DNA from: Helianthus annuus
Lineage: Eukaryota; Streptophyta; Magnoliopsida; Asterales; Asteraceae
NCBI RefSeq assembly: GCF_002127325.2
Contig: NC_035436.2
Coordinates: 17,494,205 to 17,558,204 of the forward strand
Direction of reading: 5' to 3'
DNA: 64,000 nt
The stretch's first letter is position 1; every line of letters starts with the position of its first letter. Shown piece after piece: positions 34,839 to 46,741 of the stretch. The notes under the pieces are model-generated. The model was given only the letters and a program-made list of their open reading frames with translations, had not been told where the DNA came from and ran no database searches. The position numbers and the translations under genes are program-made.

Positions 34839-37751
34839 AGTCTACACCCCTTAAAGAGGTTTCGTCCTCGAAACCTTTTCTTTCGTAATTTATCGAGTTT
34901 AACTCTATGCATATGCTCTCGATAATCAATTGAGCATTGCTCATATTTTAATCGATTATTAATATTACCAGAAAAATTATGGTAATACCTTTTTGGTTGC
35001 AAAACATCTACGTGCCTCATTCGACATAAAGCAACTTGAAATAACGTAATTTCGTTATTTCTACTAATTTAATTAACTTAGCGATATCCATATTATCGAA
35101 CCCTTTGTGAGTCCGTTACCTTGACCCGTTTAAAGGTCTTTGGTGAAATCTTTCACTTTTAGCAACAAATTCTTTTATTTTCAAATTTATTTATTCGGTT
35201 CAGTTATACCGAATCCACCGCTTACAAGCAAACCAAATTTATTTAAATGACCTTAACCGGTCTCACTAACTAGACTTATTGGTCCAGTTACTTTCTACCC
35301 TTATTATTTGCTATGGTTTACCTTATAAGGTAACCATTTAAAAAAAAACTCGTTATCTTTTAGTTAAAAGTTTTCATGTATACTGACGCGTACGTCTTTC
35401 ATGTGTAAGGCCTCGCGGGCCGTTACTTACTGCTTATAACCCTTAATCTTTATTGACTGAGTTGTAACTTGACCACTCAGTCTCGTTAGTCTTTTAACAG
35501 GTTTATCGCGCGCTTGTCTTATATTAACAAGCGTTTTGTATTCGTCATGACATTTTCTTAACTTTGAATAGTTTTGCCGGCTAGCCTAATTTGACACCGT
35601 CACTTCATACCCCGTCACACGGGTATACTAATTTGCCATCTCCGGCCTTATGTGTGTCTAAGATTCTCTAAACCATCTCATACTACTTATGTTTGTTAAA
35701 ACATTGCTTTTGACTAAAAACTAAATTTTTAGTTTACATTTTCTCCTTGTCTTATATCTTTTTCTCATGTCTAGGAATTTCCGTTTTAAGTTTTATTCCT
35801 GACCATTATTAATTTACACGGAGAATTGTAACCAGTTTCCCTTGCTTTACAATATTGGCCCGTAGGTTTCTTCACTTAGCGTCATGGGCTATTTCTTTAT
35901 ATGTTTCACCTTTTAAGGTGAGACCCAACAGTTCGTCTCTTCCTATTTATGACCCAACGGTCTCCTTGGTCTCGTAGACCTTATCACTACATTTTATCCC
36001 GTAGGTTATGATGATCCCATAGATCGTCTTTTATTCATGTCTACATTCATATGTCTATTTATACTTATATATCTTTAAAGCATCCTTTGTTATGTTCGGA
36101 ATCATTTAATTTTTGTTTTTGAACTTTGGTTGACTTTGACCGTAGTCTAAGGTTTCTTTTGTTCACTTTCGGGCTTTACTTTCGGGCTATCTTTCCGACT
36201 TTCCGACTTCTAACGTCATTTACACGTCGGTTTGCTTACGTTTACCGTTACCCGGTTTATACTTATACTCCTTTACAACCCATTACCCGGGTCCTTCTAT
36301 CTTATTGTTTTCAGCCTTCCGATTTCACCGGTTTTCGTTTTCCTATTATATTAAGCGTTATTCCTCAATTGACTCGTTTGACTCATTTTGGGTGAATTTT
36401 CATCACTTATGAATGTTAAACTTCATTTTCTATTTGACCCGTCCAACTTTGAAATGGTTGAACGTAATTACCAAAATTTATGTTTGCGAAAATTCTTGTC
36501 ATCCTTTAGTCATGACTCGTATTCCGAGTCTTTTGACTTTCTATTTCGCGCTCCCGTCTCTCGGTTTGCGCATTCACCCACAATCCTACCCGTTCATCGG
36601 GTATTTTTACCGTAATCATTATCAAGTAACCATTCTTATATGGTTTTAGACATCATTTCAATTTATTTGGTCGTCTTAGCGAAATCCATCGCTTTTATTT
36701 AATTAAGTCCTTTATTCATTATTCAATTCGTTTGACTTGTCCACGTGAATTTCATCACTTATGTCGATAAAAATTTTATCCCCATGCCTTAGCATTCTCA
36801 TTAGTTAGTTTGTAGTTTCATTTTCTCCGATCTTTGTCCCTTCTCTCGGGCTCATCATTTTAACGTAATACGCTCCCGTCGTCCGACTTGCGTTTACGTT
36901 TACTATCAAACATCTTATTTATTTGATTCATTTGGGTACTATTTTAGTTAGTCCCATTCACCCCGCCCTTACTACGTCAGACGTAAATGTGTCCGCTACA
37001 AGAAGTTCATGGTACCATATGCCACTACTTACTTGGCCAGAGTAAGCGATTAACACATGACACACATGACCTTTTTATAGTTTTCACATCACGCCCTATT
37101 TAAGTAACGCCTCTATTTAGTTTTCTTGGAAGTAATATCCTGGATAGGTATTCTATTCAGGCTTTCCAAGTTTCTAGCTTACATATGCAACAATCAGTTT
37201 CTACATGTTTGTTGCATATTGTCATTTGTGCGATTATATTTAAAAGCACGCACCTGGTATTGCTTGCCCCGACGGGCGTTTCTTGCCTTTAAATTTGTTC
37301 GCGGTCGTTACGCGATTTAGTCCTTGGTGAGCATGCTCCTCTTGTCATACTTCGGACCGTTCTTCTATCATATCCGTAATTTATTAAGCTCTCGCTATCC
37401 TCATATGCGAGTGTCCTTCAACTAAAACATATACAACAGTTAATAATTTCAACATTAAAGGATGCCCGTATAATAATACAAGGCTTTTCTACTATACACA
37501 TCAACGCATGTAATTTCGTTGACTATATCTACTCTATATCGATTTTATTGGTGTAACGTGTATTACACGATAACCATATCTGTTGTTCTCAACACTTTAA
37601 TCATATTAAACCATTGATATACATGTACTTACCGGATTTGCGATCAAGCCTCGAACCGAACACTAATCTTTATCAAGAGCGTGAGGTTTAAGTCCAAGCA
37701 TAGCTTTCCCGCCATACTTGAATCTCTTAAACCAAGGCTCTGATACCAACT
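34839..37751 (-). mobile_element. LARD-like internal region, copy 3, complete
   Basis: 2913 bp bounded by the polypurine tract (34839-34860, minus strand) and the primer-binding site complement (about 37737-37750). No gag, protease, RT or integrase motif is visible in any frame, so the element must have relied on proteins of other elements. It contains the empty Tekay-2 site (TTTTCACATCACGCCC near 37081). Confidence 0.85.
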
Positions 37752-37810
37752 TGTAACACCCTTATTATTATTTAACAATTTTCGTATAATTTACGAAAAT
37801 AAACGGGTAA
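37752..37810 (-). repeat. LARD-like LTR stub, 59 bp
   Basis: The first 59 bases of a third LTR (TGTAACACCC to AAACGGGTAA), then an abrupt switch to MULE sequence. The LTR is missing 98% of its length. Confidence 0.9.
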
Positions 37811-38095
37811 AAATCTGATGCTTCAAACCTATCAAAATGAGCCCAAATTTTCAAATGGTTTATATACGCTGCGTAGTGACCTATATGCAGCGTATATAAG
37901 CCTTGTTTTTTGTGCAATGATTGGTTATAGGCACTGAGATCCATGGTTTATATACGCATCATAGAGTTTAATACGCAGCGTAGAGGGTTAACCCTATACG
38001 CTACGTATTGACCTCTACGCTGCGTATATAAACCCTAGTTTTGCTAGGGTTTGGTGTGCCAATAGACACTAGTGTGCCAATTGGCACACCCATAT
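37807..38095 (+). mobile_element. MULE 3' end with TACGCWGCGTA palindromes (probably the end of copy A)
   Basis: It is the reverse complement counterpart of 49914-50160 in MULE copy B: GTAAAAATCTGATGCTTC at the inner edge, two palindrome groups (37860-37900 and 37955-38030), a CCCTAG..CTAGGG hairpin near 38033-38052, and the end motif GTGTGCCAATTGGCACACCC at 38073-38092. The orientation fits the missing end of copy A. It may also be a separate copy; the break in between hides which. Confidence 0.7.
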
Positions 38096-38217
38096 TAAAT
38101 AGCATGAAAAGCCAGAGAAGAAAACGAAAATGTATGGAAAATTGTCACATGACCCTTAAATAGCATGAAAAGCCAAAGAAGAAGACGAAAATGCATGGAA
38201 AATTGTCACATGACCTA
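38096..38217. repeat. 61-bp tandem duplication
   Basis: Two units starting at 38096 and 38157 (TAAATAGCATGAAAAGCC) differ at only a few positions. Confidence 0.85.
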
Positions 38218-39500
38218 CATTAAAAAACTATATATTAGATTTATCAACTTTCACTAATTGACCGATAGAACTCTCAACTTTCAATTTGTACCACAACACT
38301 CTCAACTTTTAACTTATTCCTTTAGCACTCCCGAATTAACTGAACCCTAACCCAATTAGTTGTTTGCTGAAACATATATAACTTTAGAATAACAGGCTTA
38401 CTTCTATTGGGTCACTAATTGACACCGTACTTTTAATTGCTTTATTGGTGTCAAGAATAAGGTTGCTGAGATGGACAAAAAATGTTTTATAAGGTGAGGT
38501 CTCTCGAGTGGAGTCCTTGCGTGGATGAGGACGATGCGACACTCAAGGGGAACTCCGCCCCACGTTATGTGAGATGGAGAAAAAACCCTGAACAGGGAAC
38601 TATACCAACATGGAGAAGAGGTATATAGCCATTGGAGTCACCATTGAAAAAAAAAGCAACCGAATTTTCCTATATAAACGAATTTAAATCTTCCATTTTA
38701 TAAATAATCTACTCTACTCAAAATCATTCTATACTTACAAGATCCACTCTACTCACATGGATCTTATAAATATTTTACCATCTTCTAGTTCGTCATCTTC
38801 ATTAATTTCTAATTCGTCATCCAATGACATGGAGACTTATAATTTGCAACTTGTCGTCTGTGTTGCTCAAGCCACTTTAGCTGATCAAGAACCCCAAGCA
38901 TGAGAAGATTTCCGTTATGCATTTTTAATGATGTTTGACATGCTTTTGTTATGTATATGAAATTTTGTTTGATTTATCTTTTTTATATGACCCCCCTGAC
39001 CGATCCAACCAAATCTGACCCAAACCGGACCGAACAAGTTTAATATATAGCCATAGCAACTGACCCCAAAATTTCGTACAACCAAGAAAAAGGTTCCTTA
39101 ATCCACCACTGCTTTTATAGCAGTTTTGATGTTTTTAAATCTTTGAGCCAATTTTTCAAGTCTGGTATCTCAATATCAATATCACCTGACACAACCACAA
39201 TCACCACTTTCATCTGAACCCAGTGGCGGATTCAGACTTTTATTTTAATAGGTTCCTTTTGGTAAATTTTCTTTAATTATCACTAATTTTTTCTAAATTC
39301 TATAAGGTTCTCACTAATTTCTTTCCAAACACACTGGGTTTCTGAGATCCCACAAATGTGGGCTGGATCCGCTGTGCCTGAACCCACTGCCACAGATGTG
39401 GCCTCCACAGCCTCTAGCGTGCTCCCGGTATTAAGCCCAAATTTAAATTGTTAACACTTGACATCCATGTTTTTGGGCCGAGTAATGCACTCACAGGCCC
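38218..39500. other. Intergenic, with a truncated open frame at 38758-38902
   Basis: AT-rich DNA. A short frame on the + strand from ATG 38758 encodes a Ser-rich start followed by AQATLADQEPQA and then stops. It resembles the N-terminal ends of transposon-derived proteins, but I cannot name the family. The GC-richer patch at 38500-38600 has no further support. Confidence 0.3.
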
Positions 39501-39519
39501 ACAACGGAGTCCAACTAAT

Positions 39520-40238
39520 TGGCATGATCCCCTTAGACTGTGGGTATAGGGCGGGGGTTGAGGCGTGTGTTGGTTGAAAACGCCCAAGTCACCACCCCGG
39601 GTGGGCTTGGGTTTGGGCGTGGTCCAAGGGGCGGGAGTTTAAAGCCGTGCGTGGGGCGGGTCAATCAATATGACATGGCGGGCACTCAATGGCCAAACCA
39701 AACTAGTCGTTGGGCTAGCCGTTGGCCAACCGGCCTGAATACGGAAGAGATGCCGCAAAAAGGCGCGCTCAGGGCATCACCTTTAGTTGGGAGTTCGGGC
39801 TCGCGTAGGGGAGTATACGGCGATCAGTTGGATGACATTGCATGCAAGTTAGATACATTCAATGTATTCCAACAACAAAGGGCCGAAATTCAGAAGAGCA
39901 AAGAAGCTAGTGATACCCTGAAACAAAGACGAGATGATATGAAATTTCTAGCACAGCCCATTGATCACCTATCAGGTGAACAGTTGGAACTAATGTTGGA
40001 AACGAGAGAAGATATAAAGAAAAAATATAAGCATTAGGAATTTTTTTATGTAGTTTTCTTTATTTAAAAAATTTAAATTTTTTGTTTTAAAAAATATAAA
40101 ACAGCCGTTTGGGCTGGCCACGCCGCAAACCGTCGCCCCACCATATCGTCTTCAATGTGGGTCAGCCGACTGAATCCCCCTCAAGCCACGTGTCAACCCA
40201 TACCCCAAACCCTCGCCCCACCATACATCACGGTGATA
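39520..40238 (+). mobile_element. PIF/Harbinger-like remnant with a Myb/NAM-associated protein tail
   Basis: GC-rich ends face each other: CCTTAGACTGTGGGTATAGG near 39531 and, on the minus strand, CCCTTATCACCGTGATGTATGG near 40240. They resemble the ends of small Harbinger-type elements. The frame to 40037 has no good ATG start. Its last 70 codons (LDTFNVFQQQRAEIQKSKEA and HLSGEQLELMLETREDIKK) look like the C-terminal coiled tail of the Myb-like or NAM-associated protein carried by such elements. Function in the family: DNA-binding partner of the transposase. Only the tail survives, so this is a dead fragment. Element boundaries and target duplication are not certain. Confidence 0.45.
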
Positions 40239-40246
40239 AGGGTAGG

Positions 40247-41133
40247 CAGGGGCGGAACTAAAGGTATGTGAGCTGTAGCACGGGCTACGGCTGAAGTCTG
40301 TATGCGTAGTGTATTTTTTATATATATATTTTTTGGTTTTTTACAAAAGATATCCCTAAAATAATATAAGGATACCCCTAACCAACCCAAACTTATAAAA
40401 TAAGGGAGCCCGATTGAAACAATGACTCAATTGATTAGATAAGCCCAACTGATTAGATTAACAAAAAAAAACACAAAACTACATATGGCGGCCAGGGGCG
40501 GACCTAATGTAGGTTGGGGCGTAGCACGGGCTACGGCTCAACTTTTTTCCGGTAGTGTAAAATTTTATTTTTTTTTTCGATTTTTATACTAAGGACACCC
40601 CTCAACAAGTACTAGGACACCCCTGAAAAAAAATTTATAAACTGAAAGCAAGCCCAAACAATACTGATTATATTTGCCCAAAAAAACAAATGATAGCCCA
40701 ATAGTAATTAGCCCAAATAACCAAATAATAACCCAATAGTGTATTAGATTGTTGTGCTAATTGTGATTGTGAGTTGTGAGTATTCTTTATTTCTTGAGTT
40801 CTTGAATTGTTTAATTTCGATCTAAAAATTAAAAATAAACCTAGCCCAATCTAATATCTAAAAACTTATTGCCAATATTAATTCATAAAGCCTAGCCAAA
40901 ATGTGATATGCTCAATATTTATTCGTTAACCTAAATACTAATAACTTAAAAAAAAAACTAGTTTATAAAATTTAATTCAGTAAGGCCTAAGGGCCTTTTT
41001 TTGGCTCACCGAGGGCACTCGAATTTTCAGGATCGGCCCCGCCCCGTAATGCAGGTAAAAAAAATTCTGTTCTATAAATGTATCGTAAAAAAATTTGGGA
41101 TACCCCTGAATATTTCTTCTAGTTCCGCCACTG
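40247..41133 (+). mobile_element. Non-autonomous hAT element with 8-bp target duplication
   Basis: Terminal repeats CAGGGGCGGAACTA at 40247 and TAGTTCCGCCACTG ending at 41133. The target duplication AGGGTAGG lies at 40239-40246 and 41134-41141. The 8-bp duplication and CA..TG ends fit the hAT superfamily. No transposase is inside. A second start of the same family (CAGGGGCGGACCTA at about 40493, followed by the same TAGCACGGGCTACGGCT) lies within it, so one copy probably jumped into another. Confidence 0.85.
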
Positions 41134-41141
41134 AGGGTAGG

Positions 41142-42000
41142 TACACACAAGATGACGTATTATTTGGTGAGGAAATGACGTAAACCACTACGTACACACG
41201 TTATTAATTATTTAATTATTTATATCCTTTGATTTTTAAACATTATATTGATCGACTTAAGAAACACAAATAATATTTAATTATTTATATCCTTTGATTT
41301 TTAAACATTATTTGATTGACTTAAGAAACACTAAAAAATATATATTCCCATTCATCTAGAAAACTTGCGTTTATAATATTGGTGCTGTGATGTTACCAAA
41401 CATTACTATCACTCTCTATATGGGCGTCACATCACTTCACCTCATCCGCTATCTTTCTGCACTATCCAATATGGTGTGGTCCCTGATCTCCACCATCCTC
41501 GAACACGAATAAAATTCCACCAATTAATCCAAAGAGGCTTGTGATCGGCATGAAACATCCATGCTCACCACACATAGATTAAGAGTGGTGTGGTGTACCA
41601 CGTGAATCATATCCCATATGACAATCCATAACCTAAACCATCATGTTCACACCCCACAACTTTATAGTTCAATATCAATTTAAATATATTTTGTTTCATA
41701 TGGTTTTTTAATTGATGTGGCTTTAATTAAGTGACAAATCTCTTATTAAATAAAATGTAAAATCTAAACCAATTCTTCTTCTTCTTTTCTCTCCCTCTCT
41801 CTCTCTCTCTATATATATATATAAAGTGTGGATTGATGTTTGTTATAAGAGAATGATCAACTAAAAAATAGATTTTGCCTAAATAGCCTAAAATGGATTA
41901 TGATGATGCCATGTGTCACTCCTTATAAGTAAAAAGTAACGGCATTTAGGTCCTTATAAGAGTGGGAAAATGACATGTGTCACCCTTTTTGTTTTCTAAA
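41142..42000. other. Intergenic, with a 67-bp tandem duplication near 41212-41335
   Basis: AT-rich. The unit TTATATCCTTTGATTTTTAA occurs at about 41219 and 41286. There is a CT-rich run and a short AT run at 41790-41823. No gene is seen. Confidence 0.6.
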
Positions 42001-42410
42001 GGGTGTACCTATTGGCACACCCATTTGTCTATCTACACACCTTAAAAGGTATTTTTTGTCCTTATATGCACACCCTGCAGTGTCGAACTGTGCCCAAAAC
42101 GCGGCGTTTTGGTCCAGTTAACAGAAAAAGACTGACGGATTTCTGACGGGTCTGTTGACCGGACCAAAACGTCGAGCTTTGGCCGCGTTTTGGTCCTGTC
42201 AACCAGACAAAAGACTGACACCCGGTCTGATTGCAGGACCAAAACGCGGCTAAAGCTCGGCGTTTTGGTCCGGTCAACAGACCCGTCAGTCTTTATCTGG
42301 TTAACCGGACCAAAACGCTACGTTTTGGGTACAGTTCGACACTGCAAGGTGTGCATATAAGGACAAAAACCACCTTTTTGGGTGACTATCTACACACCAA
42401 GTGTGTAGAT
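42001..42410. repeat. Multi-arm foldback element built on CAAAACGC units
   Basis: A long inverted repeat runs from about 42046 to 42380 (arms start with AAAAAGGT and GTCCTTATATGCACACC). Inside lie four GGACCAAAACG-type arms and two nested inverted repeats around 42150-42290. Small perfect-looking palindromes cap both sides: GGCACACC type at 42001-42022 and CTACACACCAAGTGTGTAG at 42390-42408. No coding capacity. Confidence 0.8.
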
Positions 42411-42419
42411 AGTTTGGGC

Positions 42420-42660
42420 CTTTCTAAAACTACAACAAAAAAAATACAGTACAAAAACCCAGTACAAAAAATAATAGCACAAAAAATATTCCACAAAAAA
42501 AACTAGTAAAAAAATATAGCACGAAAAAATTCAACACAAAAAATATAGTACAAAAAATTCAGCACGAAAAATTGAGAAAAAACATAAAGACAAAAAAAAA
42601 TTCAGCATAAAAAATTTAGCACAAAAATTCAGCACAAAAAATGTTATACAACATAGAAAT
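42420..42660. repeat. A-rich degenerate tandem repeat
   Basis: Repeated AGCACAAAAAAT-like units of 11-16 bp, directly next to the foldback. Probably a decayed minisatellite. Confidence 0.7.
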
Positions 42661-43317
42661 ACAACACATTTTTGTGGGTTTTTTTAGTCGTCATATTTTA
42701 TATAACAATTTGGTACTCAAATTAAAAATAAAAAAACGTTCGATTTTATTGTGAAATTTTTATGGTAAAATACTGTCATATGAAAAAATTACGAATGTTT
42801 AAAAATTGAGGGTGTAATATGTATGTGTGTTATATGTGGAGAGAGAATGTTAATAAATAAAATTTTTCTAAGATATCATTACACTTCTTTTTTTTCTATA
42901 TTTTTATCTTAATTATTGATTTGAAAAATGAATAGTTAAGATTACTTCTCATTTTAATTAGTCAAAATAAACTTTTGTTATATTCCATATTATCTTGATC
43001 AACTAATAAAGGAGACTATAAAAACCTTTAGTATATTCATTTGATCTTACCCTGTTGGTTATATTCTATATTATCTTGATCAACTAATAAAGGAGACTAT
43101 AAAAACCTTTAGTATATTGAGTTTAAATAAACCACTCTTAACCTTAAAATAATATTTTAGCAGATATTTTAAGATTCCATTATGGATTTTTTTTTTCACT
43201 TTTTTATGAATGGGATCATTCTCTCCTGATTGTTCCTTCCATGACCAAAATAAAACTAGAAAATAGTTCATGTGCAACATATACACAATAGTTAAAACTA
43301 GTGGTAATTTTTTCCGT
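42661..43317. other. Intergenic, with an 81-bp tandem duplication
   Basis: Units starting at 42977 and 43058 share GTTATATTCNATATTATC and then more than 40 identical bases. No gene is seen. Confidence 0.65.
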
Positions 43318-45694
43318 TGTGACGACTCGGTTTTAAATATACATTATATTTAGAGATAAAAATAAACATGTCATAATGGTATATTTGAAATTGTATAAAA
43401 CACTTTAATTTGAAAGACACAAAATATGTTACAACGATCGAAAACTATAAAAACGAATATCAATTTTGATAATATTGATAACGATACTGTTCTCAGTCGA
43501 CATTGCTCTATTCTTCACGATACTGACACCCACTATAGCTTGCAATATCAAAAATATCTTTTAGTTTAAATACTGTTATACATCTACTTATTATTAATAT
43601 GGTTATCAACAACTAAAATAGACTAGGCAATGTGTAAAATGTTTAATACATTTTTTAAAACACCAATTTTTTATTAATTTATTAAAAGACATAAAAGCGT
43701 TTAACCACGATTACCGGTATTGGTATCCACCTAAACCCAACTGCCAACTCATTAAGCCCTTTTCATGCTAGCATTATGTTCAAGTTAACAATTCATCTAA
43801 ATGTCTCACACTCAGAAGTTACAGATCCACCTAATCCTATATCAGGCTTATAAGGTAAAGATTAAAAATCTACAACTTTATATAAATAACCCTTATGCAT
43901 TTAAAATTAAATTTGGATGGAATGATGGATGATGATGAGCTTTAGCAATTTATTCTCTTATATATAATTCAAATATTTGACCTGTTTGCATGTTTAAGCA
44001 AACGGGTTTATGGAATTACATCTTTTTCGCAAGGTCATCATTTCTACGAATATACCCCATTACCTGGGTTATTATTCTTGCTTTTGGCGCATCCGTTACG
44101 TTTAAGCTTATTCAACCCGTTCAACCATTTAACGATCAAACTTAATTTATCTGAATTCTTTTTAGGGATTCAAAATCTTCCGACTACGACTCATTACCCG
44201 AGTCCATCAATTTGTAATTCGCGTTCTCGTTACCCGCTTTAGGCTTTCCTTCGTAATTTAACCCATCAACCGGGTTTATACCGAAGTCATTGCTCACGCA
44301 TCCATTCCTGTATGCGTTAAAACTTTATTTAGACCCGTTTGGTTGATTTTGTGAAAACCATCATTTTTAAACAAACCAAACATATCACCACTCGCTATTT
44401 TGACCCGTTTGGTTGTTTTCGTGAAAACATTCACTTTTAAAAACCCGAACATATCATTACTCGTTATTTTGACCCGTTTGATTGTTTTTGTGAAAACCAT
44501 CACTTTTAAAAAACCGAACATATCATTACTCGCTATTTTGACCTGTTTGATTGTTTTTTGTGAAAACCATCACTTTTAAACAAACCGAACATATCATTAC
44601 TCGTTATTTATCCAAACGGTTCATTTGTGTGAAATCCATCACTTATAAATGAGCCGAATTTCTCTAGCATCACTTCGTTGTTCAACATATATCGATAGAA
44701 AATTATTAATAATATCCTACGAAGCATAAAGCCACGTACCTTATAGCTTTTCCGTGTATCGCTTCCGGCTTTGTCACCCACCTTATCACTCAAGTTGCCT
44801 ATAAGTACAACTCGACAATTGTTAAGTCATCATTATCATGATCATTTTTGCCACATTTCAAAAAATCGATTTGTACGGCTCATCTCAACATTTGTCCATA
44901 CATAACTAGCAACCAAGTTTCATTTAAGAATTTTACCATACACCTTAAAGGCGTATACTTCCTAGCACTTCATTTGGTTAGGTTGCTATCTTCCTATTCC
45001 CAAATTTCGAGGCATAATTACATGTTTTCACTAGGTCGATTCAATCATGAGCATACATCATTCAAGATTATCTCCCTTAGCTATTATACACAACATAAAC
45101 TTGGGGTTTCTCATTCTATGAACAAACCCATTTCATATTCCAATTGATTAATCATCTAAACAAGTTATGCAACAATAATTCATACAATTTATTGATTAGG
45201 ACTACCAATGTTGTCCCTGTGTACATGTAATCTCATTTTTAGGGTGATTGGTCATCTAGGTCATCTAATTTCATGAAACCCTTCAACTAGTGAGTTTCAT
45301 AAATCACAAAATTACAACATGTTAAGCTGAAGCGGGGCTTATCAAAACCTCAATCTTGCATAAACATCACTTCAATTTTCAGTTCAGATCAAGTGATTTG
45401 ATGAAATATTATGAACTAGGGTTCTTCCCCTTTTCTCCTTTTTCCTTGGTCGCACACTCCTGGACACACATATGTGTGTGCAACATTTCTTTTTTGTTTA
45501 ATAAGAACAACTTTGCCTCTTTGACCACTGTAGTCCCCCAAGTTTATTTTAATTACTAAAGATACTTGCATCCATATTTTTGTAAGTTTTACTAATTCCT
45601 AACTAGGTTATTTACCCCTAGTTATTTTATTTTAATTGAAAATAAAAACATATTTTCTTATTCGTATCTTTTGGTATTTTTGGGGTGTTGCACA
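43318..45694. mobile_element. LTR-like remnant (possible solo LTR) related to the LARD-like LTR
   Basis: It starts TGTGACGACTCGG and ends GGGGTGTTGCACA. Internally it has the same style as the LARD-like LTR: CCCATTACCNGGGT stretches, a CTAACTAGGTTATTTACCCC block near the end, and a CACACATATGTGTG hairpin at 45466-45480. No matching 5-bp duplication was found (TCCGT before, CCAAC after), so the edges are uncertain or old. No coding sequence. Confidence 0.5.
44331..44650. repeat. About 70-bp tandem repeat, four and a half units
   Basis: Units start at 44331, 44402, 44471 and 44540 with GACCCGTTTGRTTG (one GACCTG) and each contains GTGAAAACCATCACTTTTAA and CATATCATTACTCG. A degenerate fifth half follows at 44611. 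Confidence 0.85.
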
Positions 45695-46470
45695 CCAACA
45701 AATCTTAAAATCAACACCCACTTTGAACAAACAAACACCTTTCATGCGGGTTCCTGGCAAAACGAACCCACCTTACCTACCCTTGAGGGTGGCGGTGGTG
45801 TTCTAGCATCCCTAGATGCCTCTACCCGCTAGTGACCCCTCCCGCTGATAGCTTACAATAATGTCACTGCTTATTGAAAAAATAATTTGATGAACCCTAG
45901 AAAACTAAATGGATGAACTCTTCAATAAAAGGTGTAAACACTAATATGAAATTTTAGTCTTTAATAATTAAATCTAGTTATAATATACATATAACTAGTA
46001 TTAAGCCACCCGAGTTGCGGTTGGGGTGTAAAACCGTGAGAAATAGCACCAATGTCACACCACCGATAACGACCACCAACAGTGAAGTTGCGGCGTGTTA
46101 ATGTGAAGAATTAAGACCGAAACGTAAAGTATGCAAAGTAATAACTAAGTCAATTTAGAACCCGCACATTGCGACAAACTTGTCAAGCAGGAAAAAATAG
46201 ACGACGTAAAAACGTTGAACCACACACGCACGTTGTGTCGTGTTAAGTCGCAAAATTTAGAAGAAAACGTAAAAACGTTGAACCATATACGCACGTTGCG
46301 CCGTGTGAACTCGCAAAATTTCGAGCGAAATATAAACAAAAAAATTGCAAAACATGAAAACTAGAAGGCGAAAGTTGAAAGTAAAAAAGTTATGAGGTTA
46401 AATTTGCAAAAGATGAATACTATTGGAATAAAAGTAAAAAAAAACAAAAAAAAAACCAAATACTTTTTTG
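45695..46470. other. Intergenic, with a 63-bp tandem repeat
   Basis: Two units of about 63 bp start at 46204 and 46267 (ACGTAAAAACGTTGAACCA..CGCACGTTG). No gene is seen. A GC-richer part at 45740-45850 gives no recognisable protein. Confidence 0.5.
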
Positions 46471-46479
46471 TTAAAAGTA

Positions 46480-46706
46480 GAGTAAACTGCCATTTTGGTC
46501 CCTGTGGTTTGGCCGGTTTTGCCATTTTAGTCTAAGTCTCAAACTTTTTACATCTGGGTCCATGTGGTTTGCATTTTGTTGCCATTTTAGTCCAAAATTT
46601 AAAAACACTATTTTTTTTACTGTTGCACCCTCCTATTTTGTCTTTTAGTTCAGGGGCATTTTAGTCATTTTGCTTTTCATTTAACATTTTCTTAATTCAA
46701 AAATTA

Positions 46707-46741
<35 letters not shown>

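Larger units (their letters stand above)
5335..37810 (-). mobile_element. Nested block: LARD-like LTR retrotransposon array with two Tekay insertions
   Basis: The host element reads on the minus strand: its primer-binding site (TGGTATCAGAGCC on the minus strand) abuts LTR starts at 7032, 31808 and 37752, and its polypurine tract abuts the LTR ends at 19866 and 34838. The order on the + strand is internal (partial), LTR, internal, LTR, internal, LTR stub. Neither outer edge is an LTR end. There is no gag or pol in the host element, which fits a large retrotransposon derivative (LARD). The two Tekay elements are inserted with clean 5-bp duplications. Confidence 0.8.

Noticed and set aside
38500..38600. 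GC-richer patch as a gene or RNA
   Set aside because: No frame, no structure and no second copy in the window.
42420..42660. CRISPR-like or regulatory array of AGCACAAAAAAT
   Set aside because: Units vary in length and sequence and grade into simple A-rich DNA.
43313..45699. A 5-bp target duplication around the LTR remnant
   Set aside because: TCCGT and CCAAC do not match, so a clean solo LTR cannot be claimed.
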